Below, in pieces: positions 46,878 to 57,137 of a stretch of 64,000 nt of DNA. Numbering within the stretch: the first letter of the stretch is position 1; the number at the start of each line of letters is the position of its first letter. A program made the position numbers and the translations under genes. The notes under the pieces were generated by a model. That model ran no database searches. It was given only the letters and a program-made list of their open reading frames with translations, and was not told the DNA's origin. Source of the stretch: Sphingobacteriaceae bacterium (GTDB lineage: Bacteria; Bacteroidota; Bacteroidia; Sphingobacteriales; Sphingobacteriaceae); assembly GCA_947463785.1 (NCBI GenBank), contig CANHRG010000002.1, positions 1 to 64,000 of the forward strand, given 5' to 3'.

Positions 46878-47717
46878 CTATAATTCGCTGAGTTTATACG
46901 TTTCGCTTACGCGAATGCCTTTTTCTGTTTGCTGAAGGGTGCAGCATTCATTTTGTGCATCGTGCTCAAAGTAAAGTACATAGTCATTAGTTACGGCTTC
47001 CTCTAAAAATGCTTTCTTTTCTTTTAGTGTTTGTAAGGGAAACATGTCGTAAGCCATCACGTAGGGCAATGGAATGTGGGCCGTTGATGGTAATAAGTCG
47101 GCCATGTAAACAATCGTTCTGCCTTTGTACTCAATTTGAGGGAGCATCATAGCGTCGGTATGGCCGTAAGCAAAACGTACTTTCATATGTTCTGAAAAAT
47201 CGACCCCATCTTCTGTAGCTACAAATTTTAGTTGCCCGCTTTCTTGAATAGGTAGGATGTTTTCTTTCAAAAAAGATGCCTTTTCTCTGTCGTTCGGATG
47301 AACCGCCCATTCCCAATGTTTATCGTTGCTCCAGTAGGTGGCACTTTCAAAAGCGGGTTTCAGTTTTTCGCCTTCGCGAATGATAGAGCCTCCACAATGG
47401 TCGAAATGTAAATGTGTTAAAAATACATCGGTGATGTCTTTTCGGGCAAAGCCGAGCTTGGCTAACGATTTATCCAAGGAATCATCGCCATGTAAATGGT
47501 AATGCCCCATGAATTTTGCGTCTTGTTTATCGCCAATGCCATTGTCAATCAGAATTAATCGGTTGCCGTCTTCAATTAGCAGGCAACGCATGGCCCAGGT
47601 GCATAAGTTGTTTACATCAGGCTGGACTAATTTTTGCCAAATGGTTTTAGGCACTACACCAAACATGGCGCCGCCGTCGAGCTTAAAAAAACCGGTATCT
47701 ATAGTGTGTAATTTCAT
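46878..47717 (-). CDS. MBL-fold metallo-hydrolase
   Basis: 279 residues. The metal motif THLHFDHCGGS (~100-110) is the HxHxDH signature, with later ligands in FAYGHTDAMM and YFEHDAQ. The layout resembles the quorum-quenching/lactonase-like and related MBL enzymes with a GAMFGVVPKTIWQKL N-terminus. The substrate is undetermined. It precedes smc on the same strand but a stem-loop separates them. Confidence 0.88.
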   Translation of the reverse strand: MKLHTIDTGFFKLDGGAMFGVVPKTIWQKLVQPDVNNLCTWAMRCLLIEDGNRLILIDNGIGDKQDAKFMGHYHLHGDDSLDKSLAKLGFARKDITDVFLTHLHFDHCGGSIIREGEKLKPAFESATYWSNDKHWEWAVHPNDREKASFLKENILPIQESGQLKFVATEDGVDFSEHMKVRFAYGHTDAMMLPQIEYKGRTIVYMADLLPSTAHIPLPYVMAYDMFPLQTLKEKKAFLEEAVTNDYVLYFEHDAQNECCTLQQTEKGIRVSETYKLSEL

Positions 47718-47828
47718 AGGGTTAATAATAGTAGCTAAATATAAGATGTAATTTATCCTTTACGAAAACTGAACTGGGCGAATTTTCTGAAAAATAGATT
47801 TAAATTAGATTAACCAAATGAATCTCAG

Positions 47829-50800
47829 ATGAAAAAAATTTTATGCCTAATTGCCCTTTTTGGCTTTTCTGCGGGTGTTTTTGCTCAGAAAAGCAGTAAA
47901 TCATACCTTGGGTCTAGTTCGAAGTATGCTTACGATAGTGTGCTTTACAGTAATTTAAAATACCGCTTGATCGGTCCATTCAGAGGAGGGAGGAGTGCTG
48001 CAGTAGTTGGTGATCCGAATCAGAAAAATGTGTTTTACATGGGCGCTACAGGCGGTGGTGTTTGGAAAACTTCGGACGGTGGCAGCAATTGGAAGAACAT
48101 TTCGGATAAGTATTTTGGCAGTACTATTGGTGCCCTTGCCTTAGCTCCATCCGATCCATCCATTATGTATGTTGGGCAAGGGGAAAATACCATGCGTGGT
48201 AATGTTAGCGAGGGTTTGGATGGCATGTGGAAGAGTGATGATGGAGGTAGAACCTGGAAAAATATTGGATTGAAAGATACCCGTCATATTGTGCGAATAG
48301 TCATTCATCCGAAAAACCCGGATATTGTTTGGGTAGCTGCAACCGGACATTTGTTTGGCCCAAATGAAGAGCGAGGAGTTTATAAAACTGTAGATGGAGG
48401 TAAAACCTGGAAACGGGTATTGTTCTCGAACAATTTAGCTGGAGCGGTTGATCTGGTGATGGAGCCTGGAAATCCGAAGGTGCTTTACGCAACTACCTGG
48501 CGTGTGATTAGAACACCTCACAGTATGGAAAGTGGTGGTGAGGGTAGTGGCCTTTGGAAAAGTACCGATGGTGGAGAAACTTGGAGAAATATTTCTCGAA
48601 ATAAAGGTTTGCCTAAAGATACCTTAGGTATTTTGGGTGTTGCGATAAGCCCATCCAATCCAGATCGGGTGTATAGTATTATTGAATCAAAAACCGGCGG
48701 TTTATTCCGTTCGGATGATGCCGGCGAGACTTGGATTAAGATGAATAGCGATAATGAAATTCGTCAGCGGGCTTGGTATTATAGCAAGGTTTTTGTAGAT
48801 CCAAAAAACGACAATCAGGTTTACGTGTTAAATGTAAGTTTCTTGCGTTCGAGAGATGGCGGAAGAAGTTTCCAACCAATTCGTACGCCACATAGCGATC
48901 ACCATGATTTATGGATTGACCCTAATGATCCGAACCGAATGATCGTGGCTGATGATGGTGGAGCTCAAGTTAGCTTTGACGGTGGCGCCAATTGGAGCGA
49001 TTACAATACACAACCCACGGCCCAGATTTATCGTGTAAGTACCGATAATCATTTCCCATATCGCATTTTAGGTGCCCAACAGGATAATTCGACCATTCGA
49101 ATTATGTCTAGAACTTACGGCGGTGCAATTACTAATGAAGATTGGGAATCGACTGCAGGAGCTGAATCTGGCTATGTGGTGGCCGATCCGCTAAATTCTG
49201 ATATTGTATATGGTGGTAATTATGGAGGTTATTTGTCTCGTTTAGATCACCGCACTGGCGAAAACAGAGCAGTTTCGGTTTGGCCGGATAATCCGATGGG
49301 TTCAGGTGCTGATGTGTTGAAGTACCGTTTCCAATGGAATTTCCCTATTTTCTTTTCACCAAATAATCCTAAGCGCTTATATGCGGCCGGAAATGTGTTG
49401 TTTAAAACCGAAAACGAAGGTCAGTTATGGGAAGCCATTAGTCCGGATTTGACCCGAAACGATAAGAGTAAGCAGGGTCCGAGCGGAGGTCCGATCACGA
49501 AAGATAATACCAGCGTGGAATATTACAGCACGATTTTCACCGCAACCGAGTCAGCTCAGGAGCCCGATTTGTTATGGTCAGGAAGTGATGATGGTTTGCT
49601 GTTTGTAAGTAAAGATGGTGGTAAGAACTGGCAAAATGTAACTCCAAAAGGAATGCCCGAGTGGATGATGTTCAACAGTATTGATGTTGATCCGTTTAGA
49701 AAAGGTGGTGCATATGTGGTTGGTACTCGTTATAAATCTGATGATTTTAGACCATACATTTATAAAACTGAGGATTATGGTAAATCTTGGAAATTAATAA
49801 CCAATGGTATTCCTTTCAATCATTTTGCAAGAGTAGTTCGTGCCGATCAAAAACGTGCGGGCTTATTGTATGCAGGAACCGAGTATGGGATGTATATTTC
49901 TTACGATGACGGTGCAAATTGGAAGCCTTTCCAACTGAATTTGCCAGAAGTGCCGATTACCGATTTAACGATCAAGGAAAACGATTTGATTGTGGCTACA
50001 CAAGGTCGTGCTTTCTGGGTATTGGATGATTTGTCTACTATCCAGCAATTGGCTGCTGGTATTGCTGCAAAAAACTTGCACGTATTTACTCCAAGCGAAA
50101 GTTACAGACGTGCCGGATTTGTAAATCCAAATGCCAAGAATGTAGGTCAAAATCCGCCGAATGGCGCTATTATTAATTATTATCTCAAGCAGGCTAGCGA
50201 TAGTACAAAAGTTTCTATTTCGTTGTATGACAGCAAAAACAAATGGGTAAGAACCTACAGTACTCAGGGTAAAGATGTTGAGAAGATTGAAGTAAAATCT
50301 GGAATGAATCAGTTTGTTTGGAATCTGGATTATCCGGCTGCTGAACGTGCTGATGGTATGATTTTATGGAATGGAGCGGTTGGGAGTCCGAAAGCAATTC
50401 CTGGTAAATACCGTGCTTTAATTGTTTCAGGTAAGGATACCGCATCTGTAGAATTTACGGTTAAGCCTGATCCAAATTATAGTATGACTGCCAAAGATTA
50501 CGAAGATCAGCTGAACTTCCTGATCCAGGTTAGAGATAAGTTTACTGAAACTCAGAAGGCGATTCAACAGATCCGAAAAATTCGCACTCAAATCAACGAT
50601 TTAGTGTTGAGCCGTGGTAAAGAAACTCCAAAAGAGGTAAAAGATAAAGCGGATATGATGGTTAAAAAACTGACCACCATTGAGGAAACGTTGTACCAAA
50701 CGAAGGCAAAAAGTGGTCAGGATGTGCTTAATTTCCCAATCCGATTAAACGATAAACTCTCGGGTGTATATGATGTAGCAGCTTCGGGTTATGCTGCACC

Positions 50801-50948
50801 AAGTAAGCAAGTGAAAGAAGTTTATGCTGAGCTTGCAGCACAAATTGATGCACAATTGAATCAGTTCAAGCAGATTAAAGATCAAGAAGTAAAAGCCTTA
50901 AACGAGTTGATTACGCAAAAAGCGGTACCGCTCATTAGGGTAAACTAG
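47829..50948 (+). CDS. Secreted Asp-box (BNR/sortilin-like) repeat protein
   Basis: 1039 residues with a signal peptide (KKILCLIALFGFSAGVFAQ). About ten Asp-box repeats are visible, such as SDGGSNWKNIS, SDDGGRTWKNIG, STDGGETWRNIS, SKDGGKNWQNV and SYDDGANWKPF, indicating two or more beta-propellers over residues ~60-740. A C-terminal region has a beta domain and a helical part (~900-1035). Bacteroidota homologues are labelled glycosyl hydrolase or VPS10-like, but catalysis is unproven. It is followed by a perfect terminator. Confidence 0.85.
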   Translation: MKKILCLIALFGFSAGVFAQKSSKSYLGSSSKYAYDSVLYSNLKYRLIGPFRGGRSAAVVGDPNQKNVFYMGATGGGVWKTSDGGSNWKNISDKYFGSTIGALALAPSDPSIMYVGQGENTMRGNVSEGLDGMWKSDDGGRTWKNIGLKDTRHIVRIVIHPKNPDIVWVAATGHLFGPNEERGVYKTVDGGKTWKRVLFSNNLAGAVDLVMEPGNPKVLYATTWRVIRTPHSMESGGEGSGLWKSTDGGETWRNISRNKGLPKDTLGILGVAISPSNPDRVYSIIESKTGGLFRSDDAGETWIKMNSDNEIRQRAWYYSKVFVDPKNDNQVYVLNVSFLRSRDGGRSFQPIRTPHSDHHDLWIDPNDPNRMIVADDGGAQVSFDGGANWSDYNTQPTAQIYRVSTDNHFPYRILGAQQDNSTIRIMSRTYGGAITNEDWESTAGAESGYVVADPLNSDIVYGGNYGGYLSRLDHRTGENRAVSVWPDNPMGSGADVLKYRFQWNFPIFFSPNNPKRLYAAGNVLFKTENEGQLWEAISPDLTRNDKSKQGPSGGPITKDNTSVEYYSTIFTATESAQEPDLLWSGSDDGLLFVSKDGGKNWQNVTPKGMPEWMMFNSIDVDPFRKGGAYVVGTRYKSDDFRPYIYKTEDYGKSWKLITNGIPFNHFARVVRADQKRAGLLYAGTEYGMYISYDDGANWKPFQLNLPEVPITDLTIKENDLIVATQGRAFWVLDDLSTIQQLAAGIAAKNLHVFTPSESYRRAGFVNPNAKNVGQNPPNGAIINYYLKQASDSTKVSISLYDSKNKWVRTYSTQGKDVEKIEVKSGMNQFVWNLDYPAAERADGMILWNGAVGSPKAIPGKYRALIVSGKDTASVEFTVKPDPNYSMTAKDYEDQLNFLIQVRDKFTETQKAIQQIRKIRTQINDLVLSRGKETPKEVKDKADMMVKKLTTIEETLYQTKAKSGQDVLNFPIRLNDKLSGVYDVAASGYAAPSKQVKEVYAELAAQIDAQLNQFKQIKDQEVKALNELITQKAVPLIRVN

Positions 50949-50958
50949 AATTGTAAAC

Positions 50959-50990
50959 AAAAAAGGCTCCTCAATTGAGGAGCCTTTTTT
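50959..50990. terminator. Bidirectional terminator between the Asp-box gene and lpdA
   Basis: AAAAAAGGCTCCTCAA and TTGAGGAGCCTTTTTT are a perfect 16-bp inverted repeat with A and T tracts on both sides, between convergent genes. Confidence 0.92.
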
Positions 50991-51005
50991 CATATTTGAG
51001 GTATA

Positions 51006-52394
51006 TTACAAGTGAATTACTTCACCGTAAGCATCTGCGGCAGCTTCCATAATCGCCTCACTCATGGTAGGGTGAGGGTGAACTGCTTTTACAATATCCA
51101 TACCCGTGGTTTCCAATTTGCGGGCAACAACTACTTCGGCAATCATTTCAGTTACATTGGCACCGATTAGGTGAGCCCCCAAGAACTCACCGTATTTAGC
51201 GTCGAAAATTACTTTCACGAAACCATCTTTAGCGCCAGCAGCACTTGCTTTACCTGATGCAGAGAATGGGAATTTTCCTACTTTGATTTCGTATCCTGCT
51301 TCTTTAGCGGCTTTTTCAGTATAACCTACCGAAGCAATTTCTGGAGAGCAGTACGTACATCCAGGAATGTTGTTGTAATTTAATGGTTCAGGATGATGTC
51401 CGGCAATTTTTTCAACGCAGATAATGCCTTCAGCAGAAGCCACGTGAGCCAAGGCCTGACCTTTCACAATATCACCAATGGCATATACACCAGGGATATT
51501 GGTTTGGTAAAAATCATCTACTAAAACACGGCCCTTATCGGTTTTTACACCTACTTCTTCTAAGCCAATGTTTTCAATATTTGGTGTTACGCCTACTGCA
51601 GATAAAACGATATCGCATTCGAGCGTTTCTACGCCGGTAGCAGTTTTAACTTGAACTTTACAGCCCTTACCTGAAGTGTCTACCGATTCAACATTAGCGC
51701 CGGTCATGATGGTTATACCAGCTTTTTTGAAACTTCTCAATAGTTGTTTAGAAATTTCCTCGTCTTCTACCGGAACAATGTTATCCAAGTATTCTACAAT
51801 GGTAACTTGTGTGCCAATTGAATTGTAGAAATAAGCAAACTCAACACCAATAGCTCCAGATCCCACTACAACCAATGATTTGGGTTGTTCAGGCAAAACC
51901 ATCGCTTGGCGGTAGCCAATTACTTTTTTGCCATCTTGTTTCAGATTAGGAAGTTCTCTAGAACGACCTCCAGTGGCTAGAATCGTATGCTTTGCAGTTA
52001 ATTCTTGGTTAGAACCATCGGCTCCTAAAACCTGAACTTTTCCGCCAGTTTTAATCTTCGCGGTACCCATGATGACATCGATTTTATTCTTTTTCATCAG
52101 GAATTGTATCCCTTTGCTCATGCCCTCTGCCACATCACGGCTACGTTTAACCACAGTTTTGAAATCAACTTCAGCTTGGTTAACTTTTAAACCGTACTCT
52201 TCAGCATGATTGATGTATTCAAAAACCTGAGCACTTTTCAACAAAGCCTTAGTCGGAATACAGCCCCAATTCAAGCAAATTCCACCTAATGATTCTTTCT
52301 CAATAATTGCAGTTTTTAAACCTAATTGAGCAGCACGGATAGCTGCAACATACCCTCCTGGGCCACTTCCAATAACTATTAGATCGTAATTCAT
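51006..52394 (-). CDS. lpdA: Dihydrolipoyl dehydrogenase
   Basis: 462 residues from the ATG at 52394 (MNYDLIVIGSGPGGYVAA); the track start at 52451 adds 19 residues unlike the family. FAD motif GSGPGGY, redox disulfide GGICLNWGCIPTKALL (CxxxxC), NAD motif VVVGSGAIGVEFAYFY and the C-terminal catalytic HPHPTMSEAIMEAA are all present. It is the E3 subunit of pyruvate/2-oxoglutarate dehydrogenase complexes and the glycine cleavage system. The E1/E2 genes are elsewhere. Confidence 0.98.
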   Translation of the reverse strand: MNYDLIVIGSGPGGYVAAIRAAQLGLKTAIIEKESLGGICLNWGCIPTKALLKSAQVFEYINHAEEYGLKVNQAEVDFKTVVKRSRDVAEGMSKGIQFLMKKNKIDVIMGTAKIKTGGKVQVLGADGSNQELTAKHTILATGGRSRELPNLKQDGKKVIGYRQAMVLPEQPKSLVVVGSGAIGVEFAYFYNSIGTQVTIVEYLDNIVPVEDEEISKQLLRSFKKAGITIMTGANVESVDTSGKGCKVQVKTATGVETLECDIVLSAVGVTPNIENIGLEEVGVKTDKGRVLVDDFYQTNIPGVYAIGDIVKGQALAHVASAEGIICVEKIAGHHPEPLNYNNIPGCTYCSPEIASVGYTEKAAKEAGYEIKVGKFPFSASGKASAAGAKDGFVKVIFDAKYGEFLGAHLIGANVTEMIAEVVVARKLETTGMDIVKAVHPHPTMSEAIMEAAADAYGEVIHL

Positions 52395-52614
52395 GTTTAT
52401 GCTAATCTGAAAAATTTGATCGTCAAAACTAAGCAATTGCATTGGCACCATGAAATTGGAATCATCTCTTTAGCAGTTAAAAAGGCTTTAATTTTGAGTT
52501 TTGACAGTTTTTAACTGTATAAAACCGCTAAAATGTTGAAAACTATGCTCAATCTGTTTGCAATAATTTACAAATAGTTAATGTTTGCACAGCCAAACTT
52601 TGCCGGAAGCTGAT

Positions 52615-52622
52615 TATATTTG
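52615..52622 (+). promoter_or_regulatory. -7 promoter box for the TonB-dependent receptor
   Basis: TATATTTG matches TAnnTTTG, 50 bases before the receptor ATG. No riboswitch-like structure was recognised in the 278-base spacer. Confidence 0.6.
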
Positions 52623-52672
52623 CGGTGTATAATTAAAAATACATCAATTAAACCATTTATTAACACCAAATT

Positions 52673-55600
52673 ATGATGAAAAAATTACTTTACTCATTGG
52701 TGCTTGTGTTTACGAGTGTAAGCTTGTTTGCTCAGGTTACCACAAGTAGTTTATCGGGTACGGTCAAAGATGCCAATGAAACTTTGATCGGTGCTTCCGT
52801 TAAAGCTATTCACACGCCAACCGGTACGGTTTATGGTGGCTCTACCAATGCAAACGGTAGATTTACTCTATCTAACCTACGTGTTGGTGGACCTTACACT
52901 ATTGAAGTTAGCTACCTAGGTTACCGTAGCTTCAAAGTAACTGATGTTTACCTGAAATTGGGTGAAACACTTACTTTGAATCCGGTATTGGAAGCTGGCG
53001 GTCAACAACTACAAGAAATTGTGGTAGTAGGTACTAAGGATAATGTATTTAACAGCAAGCGTACTGGTGCTGCAACAAGCATTAGTAAAGATCAGTTGGA
53101 AAAACTACCTACCTTAAACCGTTCATTGCAAGATTTTACCCGTTTAACTCCACAAGCTACAGGAACCAATTCATTTGGTGGAAACAACAACCGTTTCAAT
53201 AGCATTACTGTGGATGGTGCGGTAAACAATGACGTTTTTGGTTTAGCTTCATCTGGTACTCCGGGTGGTCAGGCAAACACGCAGCCTATCTCTCTAGATG
53301 CGATTCAAGAGATTCAGGTAGTGTTGGCACCATACGATGTTTCATTAGGTAACTTTACAGGTGGTGGTATCAATGCGGTTACTCGTTCTGGTACAAACCA
53401 ATTTGAGGGTTCTGCTTATTTCTTTGGTCGTAACGAAAGCACTTTAGGTCCTAACGTACTTACCAACTTGAAAACACCGGGTTATACCAATAACCAGTAT
53501 GGTTTCCGTGTAGGTGGTCCAATCATTAAAGATAAATTGTTCTTCTTCGTTAACGCTGAATCGCAACGCATTAAATCTCCTTTAATCAACAATGCTGGTG
53601 AAGCAGGTTCTGCCATTTCTTCAGCTACTGCTAAACAAATTGCTGATTATGCATTAGCTACTTGGGGATATGATGTAGGTTCTTACGGAGTACAGGATGC
53701 TCGTACAGAAAACGATAAAGTATTTGCAAAATTAGATTGGAACATCAATGCTAAAAACCAATTGACATTGCGTTACAACTACATCGAAGCATTTGATGAC
53801 AACATTTCAAGAAGTGCTACTTTGTTCCGTTTCGGAAATAATGCTTATAAATTTAACAACAAACAAAACGTAGGTGTTTTAGAATTGCGTTCTAAAATCA
53901 GCGATAGAGCTTCAAACAACTTAATTTTAGGCTACACCAGCGTTAGAGACTTCCGTACAACAGCGGGTCAATTGTTCCCATTCATTGAGATTAGAGCAAT
54001 TGACGGATTTGCTTCAAACACCGCACAAATTGGTTCTGAAAGAAGTTCAGTTGCCAACCAGTTAGATCAAGATGTAATTGAACTTACAGATAACTTCAAA
54101 TTGAGTTTAGGTAAGCACAACTTGACTTTAGGAACGCATAATGAGTTCTTCAAATTCCGCAACTTGTTTATGAACAACTACAATGGTCGTTGGACGTATA
54201 ACAACATGGCCGATTTCTTGGCTGGAAAGCCAAATCAAATCCAAGCCACGTATTCTGCTATTCCAGGTGTTGATAGACCAGAAGCTAAATTTACTGCTGC
54301 TCAGTTAGGTTTTTATGTTCAGGATGAATTCGAAGCTGCCAAAGGTTTAAAGTTAACTGCTGGTTTACGAATGGATTTGCCGGTATTTGGCGACAAGCCT
54401 TTGCGTAACAACTTAGTGGTTACCAATTTTGTTGGCATGGCAACAGACCGTACGCCTTCTCAAAAACCACTTTGGGCACCACGTTTAGGATTTAACTACG
54501 ATGTTAAAGGTGACCGTTCTATCCAAATTAGAGGTGGTTCTGGTATTTTCAGTGGACGTGTACCGTTTGTATGGTTGTCTAACCAATACTCAAACAGTGG
54601 TATGTTATTTAATGATATCAACAGAACTACATCTGTTGCATCACCGCTAACTTTTGTATCAGATCCAAACAACCAAAAGGCTGCTTTAATATCTCCAGTT
54701 GCTACTAAACAAATTAACTTAGTTACGCAAGATTTCAAAGTACCTCAAGTCTTCAGAAACAACTTGGCTGTTGATTTGAAACTTCCTTTTGGTATCACAG
54801 GTACTTTAGAAGGTATTTACTCTAAAACCTTGAATAACGTTGTTTATTCTGATATCAACTTATTGCCTTCTACTGCTAGCATTAACGCTGCTTTAACCAA
54901 CGGTAACGATACTCGTGCTGCTTACGGTGCAAAAGCTAACTCTACCAATTTTACTAACGTGTTATTGTTAAGCAACACGAATAAAGGTTATACCTACAGT
55001 ATTACTGGTCAGTTGCAAAAAGCATTTGATTTTGGTTTATCAGCAATGGTTGCTTATACCAGAAACAGAGCAACTTCTGTTAACGATGGTACCAGCAGTG
55101 TAGCATTCTCTAACTGGGAATTCGTACAAACTGTTAACTCACCAAACTCACCTGCTTTAGCTACGTCTAATTTCCAGACTAAAAATCGTGTAATTGGATC
55201 ATTAGATTATAAAATTAGCTACGGTAAGGGTAAAAACTTCTCAACCGGTTTCTCATTATTCTACATCGGTCGTTCAGGTCTTCCGTTCACCTATTTGTAT
55301 AATGGTGACTTGAATGGTGATGGAGCAAGATCTAATGACTTATTGTATGTTCCTCGTTTCCAAAGCGAGATGAAGTTTGTTGCATTGTCAGCTTCAGGAA
55401 ATTTACCTGCAATGACTGCTGATCAGCAGTGGGCTGCTTTCAATGCCTTCATTGAAAGTGATCCTTACTTGAGTACTAAGAGAGGTCAATATACTGAGCG
55501 TAACGGTGCTGAAACTCCTTGGGAAAATCAGTTCGATGTACGTATTACTCAGGATATAGGAGGTCTAGTTAAAGGCACTAAAAACCGTCTTCAACTTACT

Positions 55601-55810
55601 TTTGATATCATCAACGTAGGTAACTTGTTAAACAAAGAATGGGGTCGTCAGTATACTGTGAGCAACCAGGCAAATACCTTAGTAACTTATACAACCAGTT
55701 CAGGTGGTGGTTTCCAATTTAGACCTCCAGCTAACGGTTTAGGTTATGGAGTATCTGGTTTTGGTTCAGCTTGGTCAGGTCAATTCGGAGTAAGATACTT
55801 GTTCAACTAA
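52673..55810 (+). CDS. Oar-like TonB-dependent outer-membrane receptor
   Basis: 1045 residues. A signal peptide (KKLLYSLVLVFTSVSLFAQ) is followed by a carboxypeptidase-regulatory-like beta domain (~22-115, LSGTVKDANETLIGASV). The plug contains VDGAVNNDVFGL and the Oar-type sequence YDVSLGNFTGGGINAVTRSGTNQFEGS. A long barrel ends in the aromatic strand FGVRYLFN. SusC-type receptors pair with SusD lipoproteins; no susD gene is adjacent. The ligand is unknown. Confidence 0.9.
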   Translation: MMKKLLYSLVLVFTSVSLFAQVTTSSLSGTVKDANETLIGASVKAIHTPTGTVYGGSTNANGRFTLSNLRVGGPYTIEVSYLGYRSFKVTDVYLKLGETLTLNPVLEAGGQQLQEIVVVGTKDNVFNSKRTGAATSISKDQLEKLPTLNRSLQDFTRLTPQATGTNSFGGNNNRFNSITVDGAVNNDVFGLASSGTPGGQANTQPISLDAIQEIQVVLAPYDVSLGNFTGGGINAVTRSGTNQFEGSAYFFGRNESTLGPNVLTNLKTPGYTNNQYGFRVGGPIIKDKLFFFVNAESQRIKSPLINNAGEAGSAISSATAKQIADYALATWGYDVGSYGVQDARTENDKVFAKLDWNINAKNQLTLRYNYIEAFDDNISRSATLFRFGNNAYKFNNKQNVGVLELRSKISDRASNNLILGYTSVRDFRTTAGQLFPFIEIRAIDGFASNTAQIGSERSSVANQLDQDVIELTDNFKLSLGKHNLTLGTHNEFFKFRNLFMNNYNGRWTYNNMADFLAGKPNQIQATYSAIPGVDRPEAKFTAAQLGFYVQDEFEAAKGLKLTAGLRMDLPVFGDKPLRNNLVVTNFVGMATDRTPSQKPLWAPRLGFNYDVKGDRSIQIRGGSGIFSGRVPFVWLSNQYSNSGMLFNDINRTTSVASPLTFVSDPNNQKAALISPVATKQINLVTQDFKVPQVFRNNLAVDLKLPFGITGTLEGIYSKTLNNVVYSDINLLPSTASINAALTNGNDTRAAYGAKANSTNFTNVLLLSNTNKGYTYSITGQLQKAFDFGLSAMVAYTRNRATSVNDGTSSVAFSNWEFVQTVNSPNSPALATSNFQTKNRVIGSLDYKISYGKGKNFSTGFSLFYIGRSGLPFTYLYNGDLNGDGARSNDLLYVPRFQSEMKFVALSASGNLPAMTADQQWAAFNAFIESDPYLSTKRGQYTERNGAETPWENQFDVRITQDIGGLVKGTKNRLQLTFDIINVGNLLNKEWGRQYTVSNQANTLVTYTTSSGGGFQFRPPANGLGYGVSGFGSAWSGQFGVRYLFN

Positions 55811-55830
55811 TACAGAGTAATCTACTCAAT

Positions 55831-55864
55831 AAAAAAGCCCTTCGAAATTTCGAAGGGCTTTTTT
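55831..55864. terminator. Perfect 34-bp palindromic terminator after the receptor
   Basis: AAAAAAGCCCTTCGAAA and TTTCGAAGGGCTTTTTT are exact reverse complements. It lies between the convergent receptor and purM genes and works in both directions. Confidence 0.92.
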
Positions 55865-55891
55865 ATTGCTGTGATTTTTTAGATGAGTTGT

Positions 55892-57070
55892 TTAATGGTA
55901 AGTAAACTCTCCAAACTCAGAACGAATGGTCACTTGCTTCTGATTGGCATTTTCAACACGGCCAATTATTTGCGCATCAATACCAAACGATTCTGAAATA
56001 GCAATCAAATTACCTGCAATAGTTTCAGGCACATACAACTCCATACGATGTCCCATATTGAATACCTTATACATTTCCTGCCAATCGGTAGTGGATTGCT
56101 CCTGTATCAATTTAAACAATGGCGGCACCGGGAATAAATTATCCTTGATGATGTGCAAGTTGTCTATAAAGTGCAAGACCTTGGTTTGAGCGCCGCCGCT
56201 GCAATGTACCATCCCGTGAATTTCAGAGCGGTATTGATCGAGTATTTTTTTAATCACAGGGGCATAGGTTCGGGTAGGCGAGAGCACTAATTTCCCTGAG
56301 CTAACCGTATTTCCTCCAGAGATTTCTATTAAATCAGTCAGTCTTTTGTTTCCTGCAAAAATGAGTTCATATGGGACTGCCGGGTCGTAACTTTCCGGAT
56401 ATTTCTCAGCCACATATTTATGAAACACATCGTGGCGTGCGGAAGTTAAACCATTTGAGCCCATGCCACCATTATACTCCTTCTCATACGAAGCTTGACC
56501 ATAAGAAGCAAGACCAACAATAACATCCCCGGCCTGAATGCGATCATTCGATATCACCTCAGAGCGTTTCATTCGGCAGGTTACGGTCGAATCAACAATA
56601 ATCGTTCGCACCAAATCGCCCACGTCAGCGGTTTCGCCTCCAGTAGAATAGATACCAATACCCAGGGCTCTGAGCGCAGCTAGTATTTCCTCTGTTCCAT
56701 TAATGATTTCGGCAATTACTTCGCCCGGTATTAGGTTTTTGTTCCGACCAATGGTAGAAGATAAAAGAATGTTATCGGTCGCACCAACACAAAGCAAATC
56801 ATCCAGATTCATAATAATGGCATCTTGGGCAATGCCATTCCAAACCGACAAATCACCCGTTTCTCTCCAATACACATAAGCCAAAGATGACTTTGTGCCT
56901 GCACCATCCGCATGCATAATATTGCACCAATCGGCATCGCCACCTAAAATATCAGGGATAATCTTGCAGAAGGCTTTTGGATAAAGACCCTTATCTATGT
57001 TTTTGATCGCCGCATGAACGTCTTCCTTGCCGGCCGAAACGCCGCGTTGCTGATATTTTTGGTCGGACAT
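55892..57070 (-). CDS. purM: Phosphoribosylformylglycinamidine cyclo-ligase (PurM-like)
   Basis: 392 residues, longer than E. coli PurM (345). The start KYQQRGVSAGKEDVHAAI, GAGTKSSLAYVYW, the nucleotide-site region GIYSTGGETADVGDLVRTI and HGMVHCSGGAQTKVLHF match the AIR synthase family. It converts FGAM to AIR in purine synthesis. This Bacteroidota form differs from classical PurM in its C-terminal region. It lies 67 bases downstream of glnN, after that gene's terminator. Confidence 0.87.
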   Translation of the reverse strand: MSDQKYQQRGVSAGKEDVHAAIKNIDKGLYPKAFCKIIPDILGGDADWCNIMHADGAGTKSSLAYVYWRETGDLSVWNGIAQDAIIMNLDDLLCVGATDNILLSSTIGRNKNLIPGEVIAEIINGTEEILAALRALGIGIYSTGGETADVGDLVRTIIVDSTVTCRMKRSEVISNDRIQAGDVIVGLASYGQASYEKEYNGGMGSNGLTSARHDVFHKYVAEKYPESYDPAVPYELIFAGNKRLTDLIEISGGNTVSSGKLVLSPTRTYAPVIKKILDQYRSEIHGMVHCSGGAQTKVLHFIDNLHIIKDNLFPVPPLFKLIQEQSTTDWQEMYKVFNMGHRMELYVPETIAGNLIAISESFGIDAQIIGRVENANQKQVTIRSEFGEFTYH

Positions 57071-57105
57071 GCTGTAAAGTTAGGAATTAGGCAAAAGAAT
57101 CCAAT

Positions 57106-57131
57106 AAAAAACCCCGCTCGGGCGGGGTTTT
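57106..57131 (-). terminator. Terminator after glnN
   Basis: AAAAACCCCGC and GCGGGGTTTTT form an 11-bp GC-rich stem with a 4-base loop, 7 bases after the glnN stop, with a T tract on the minus strand. Confidence 0.88.
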
Positions 57132-57137
57132 TGTTTT

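Noticed and set aside
52395-52672. Possible cobalamin or other riboswitch upstream of the TonB receptor
   Set aside because: No conserved riboswitch core could be recognised, only a -7 promoter box.
52673-55810. SusC-type receptor of a polysaccharide utilisation locus
   Set aside because: No susD or glycan-degrading enzymes are adjacent, and the plug sequence is Oar-like.
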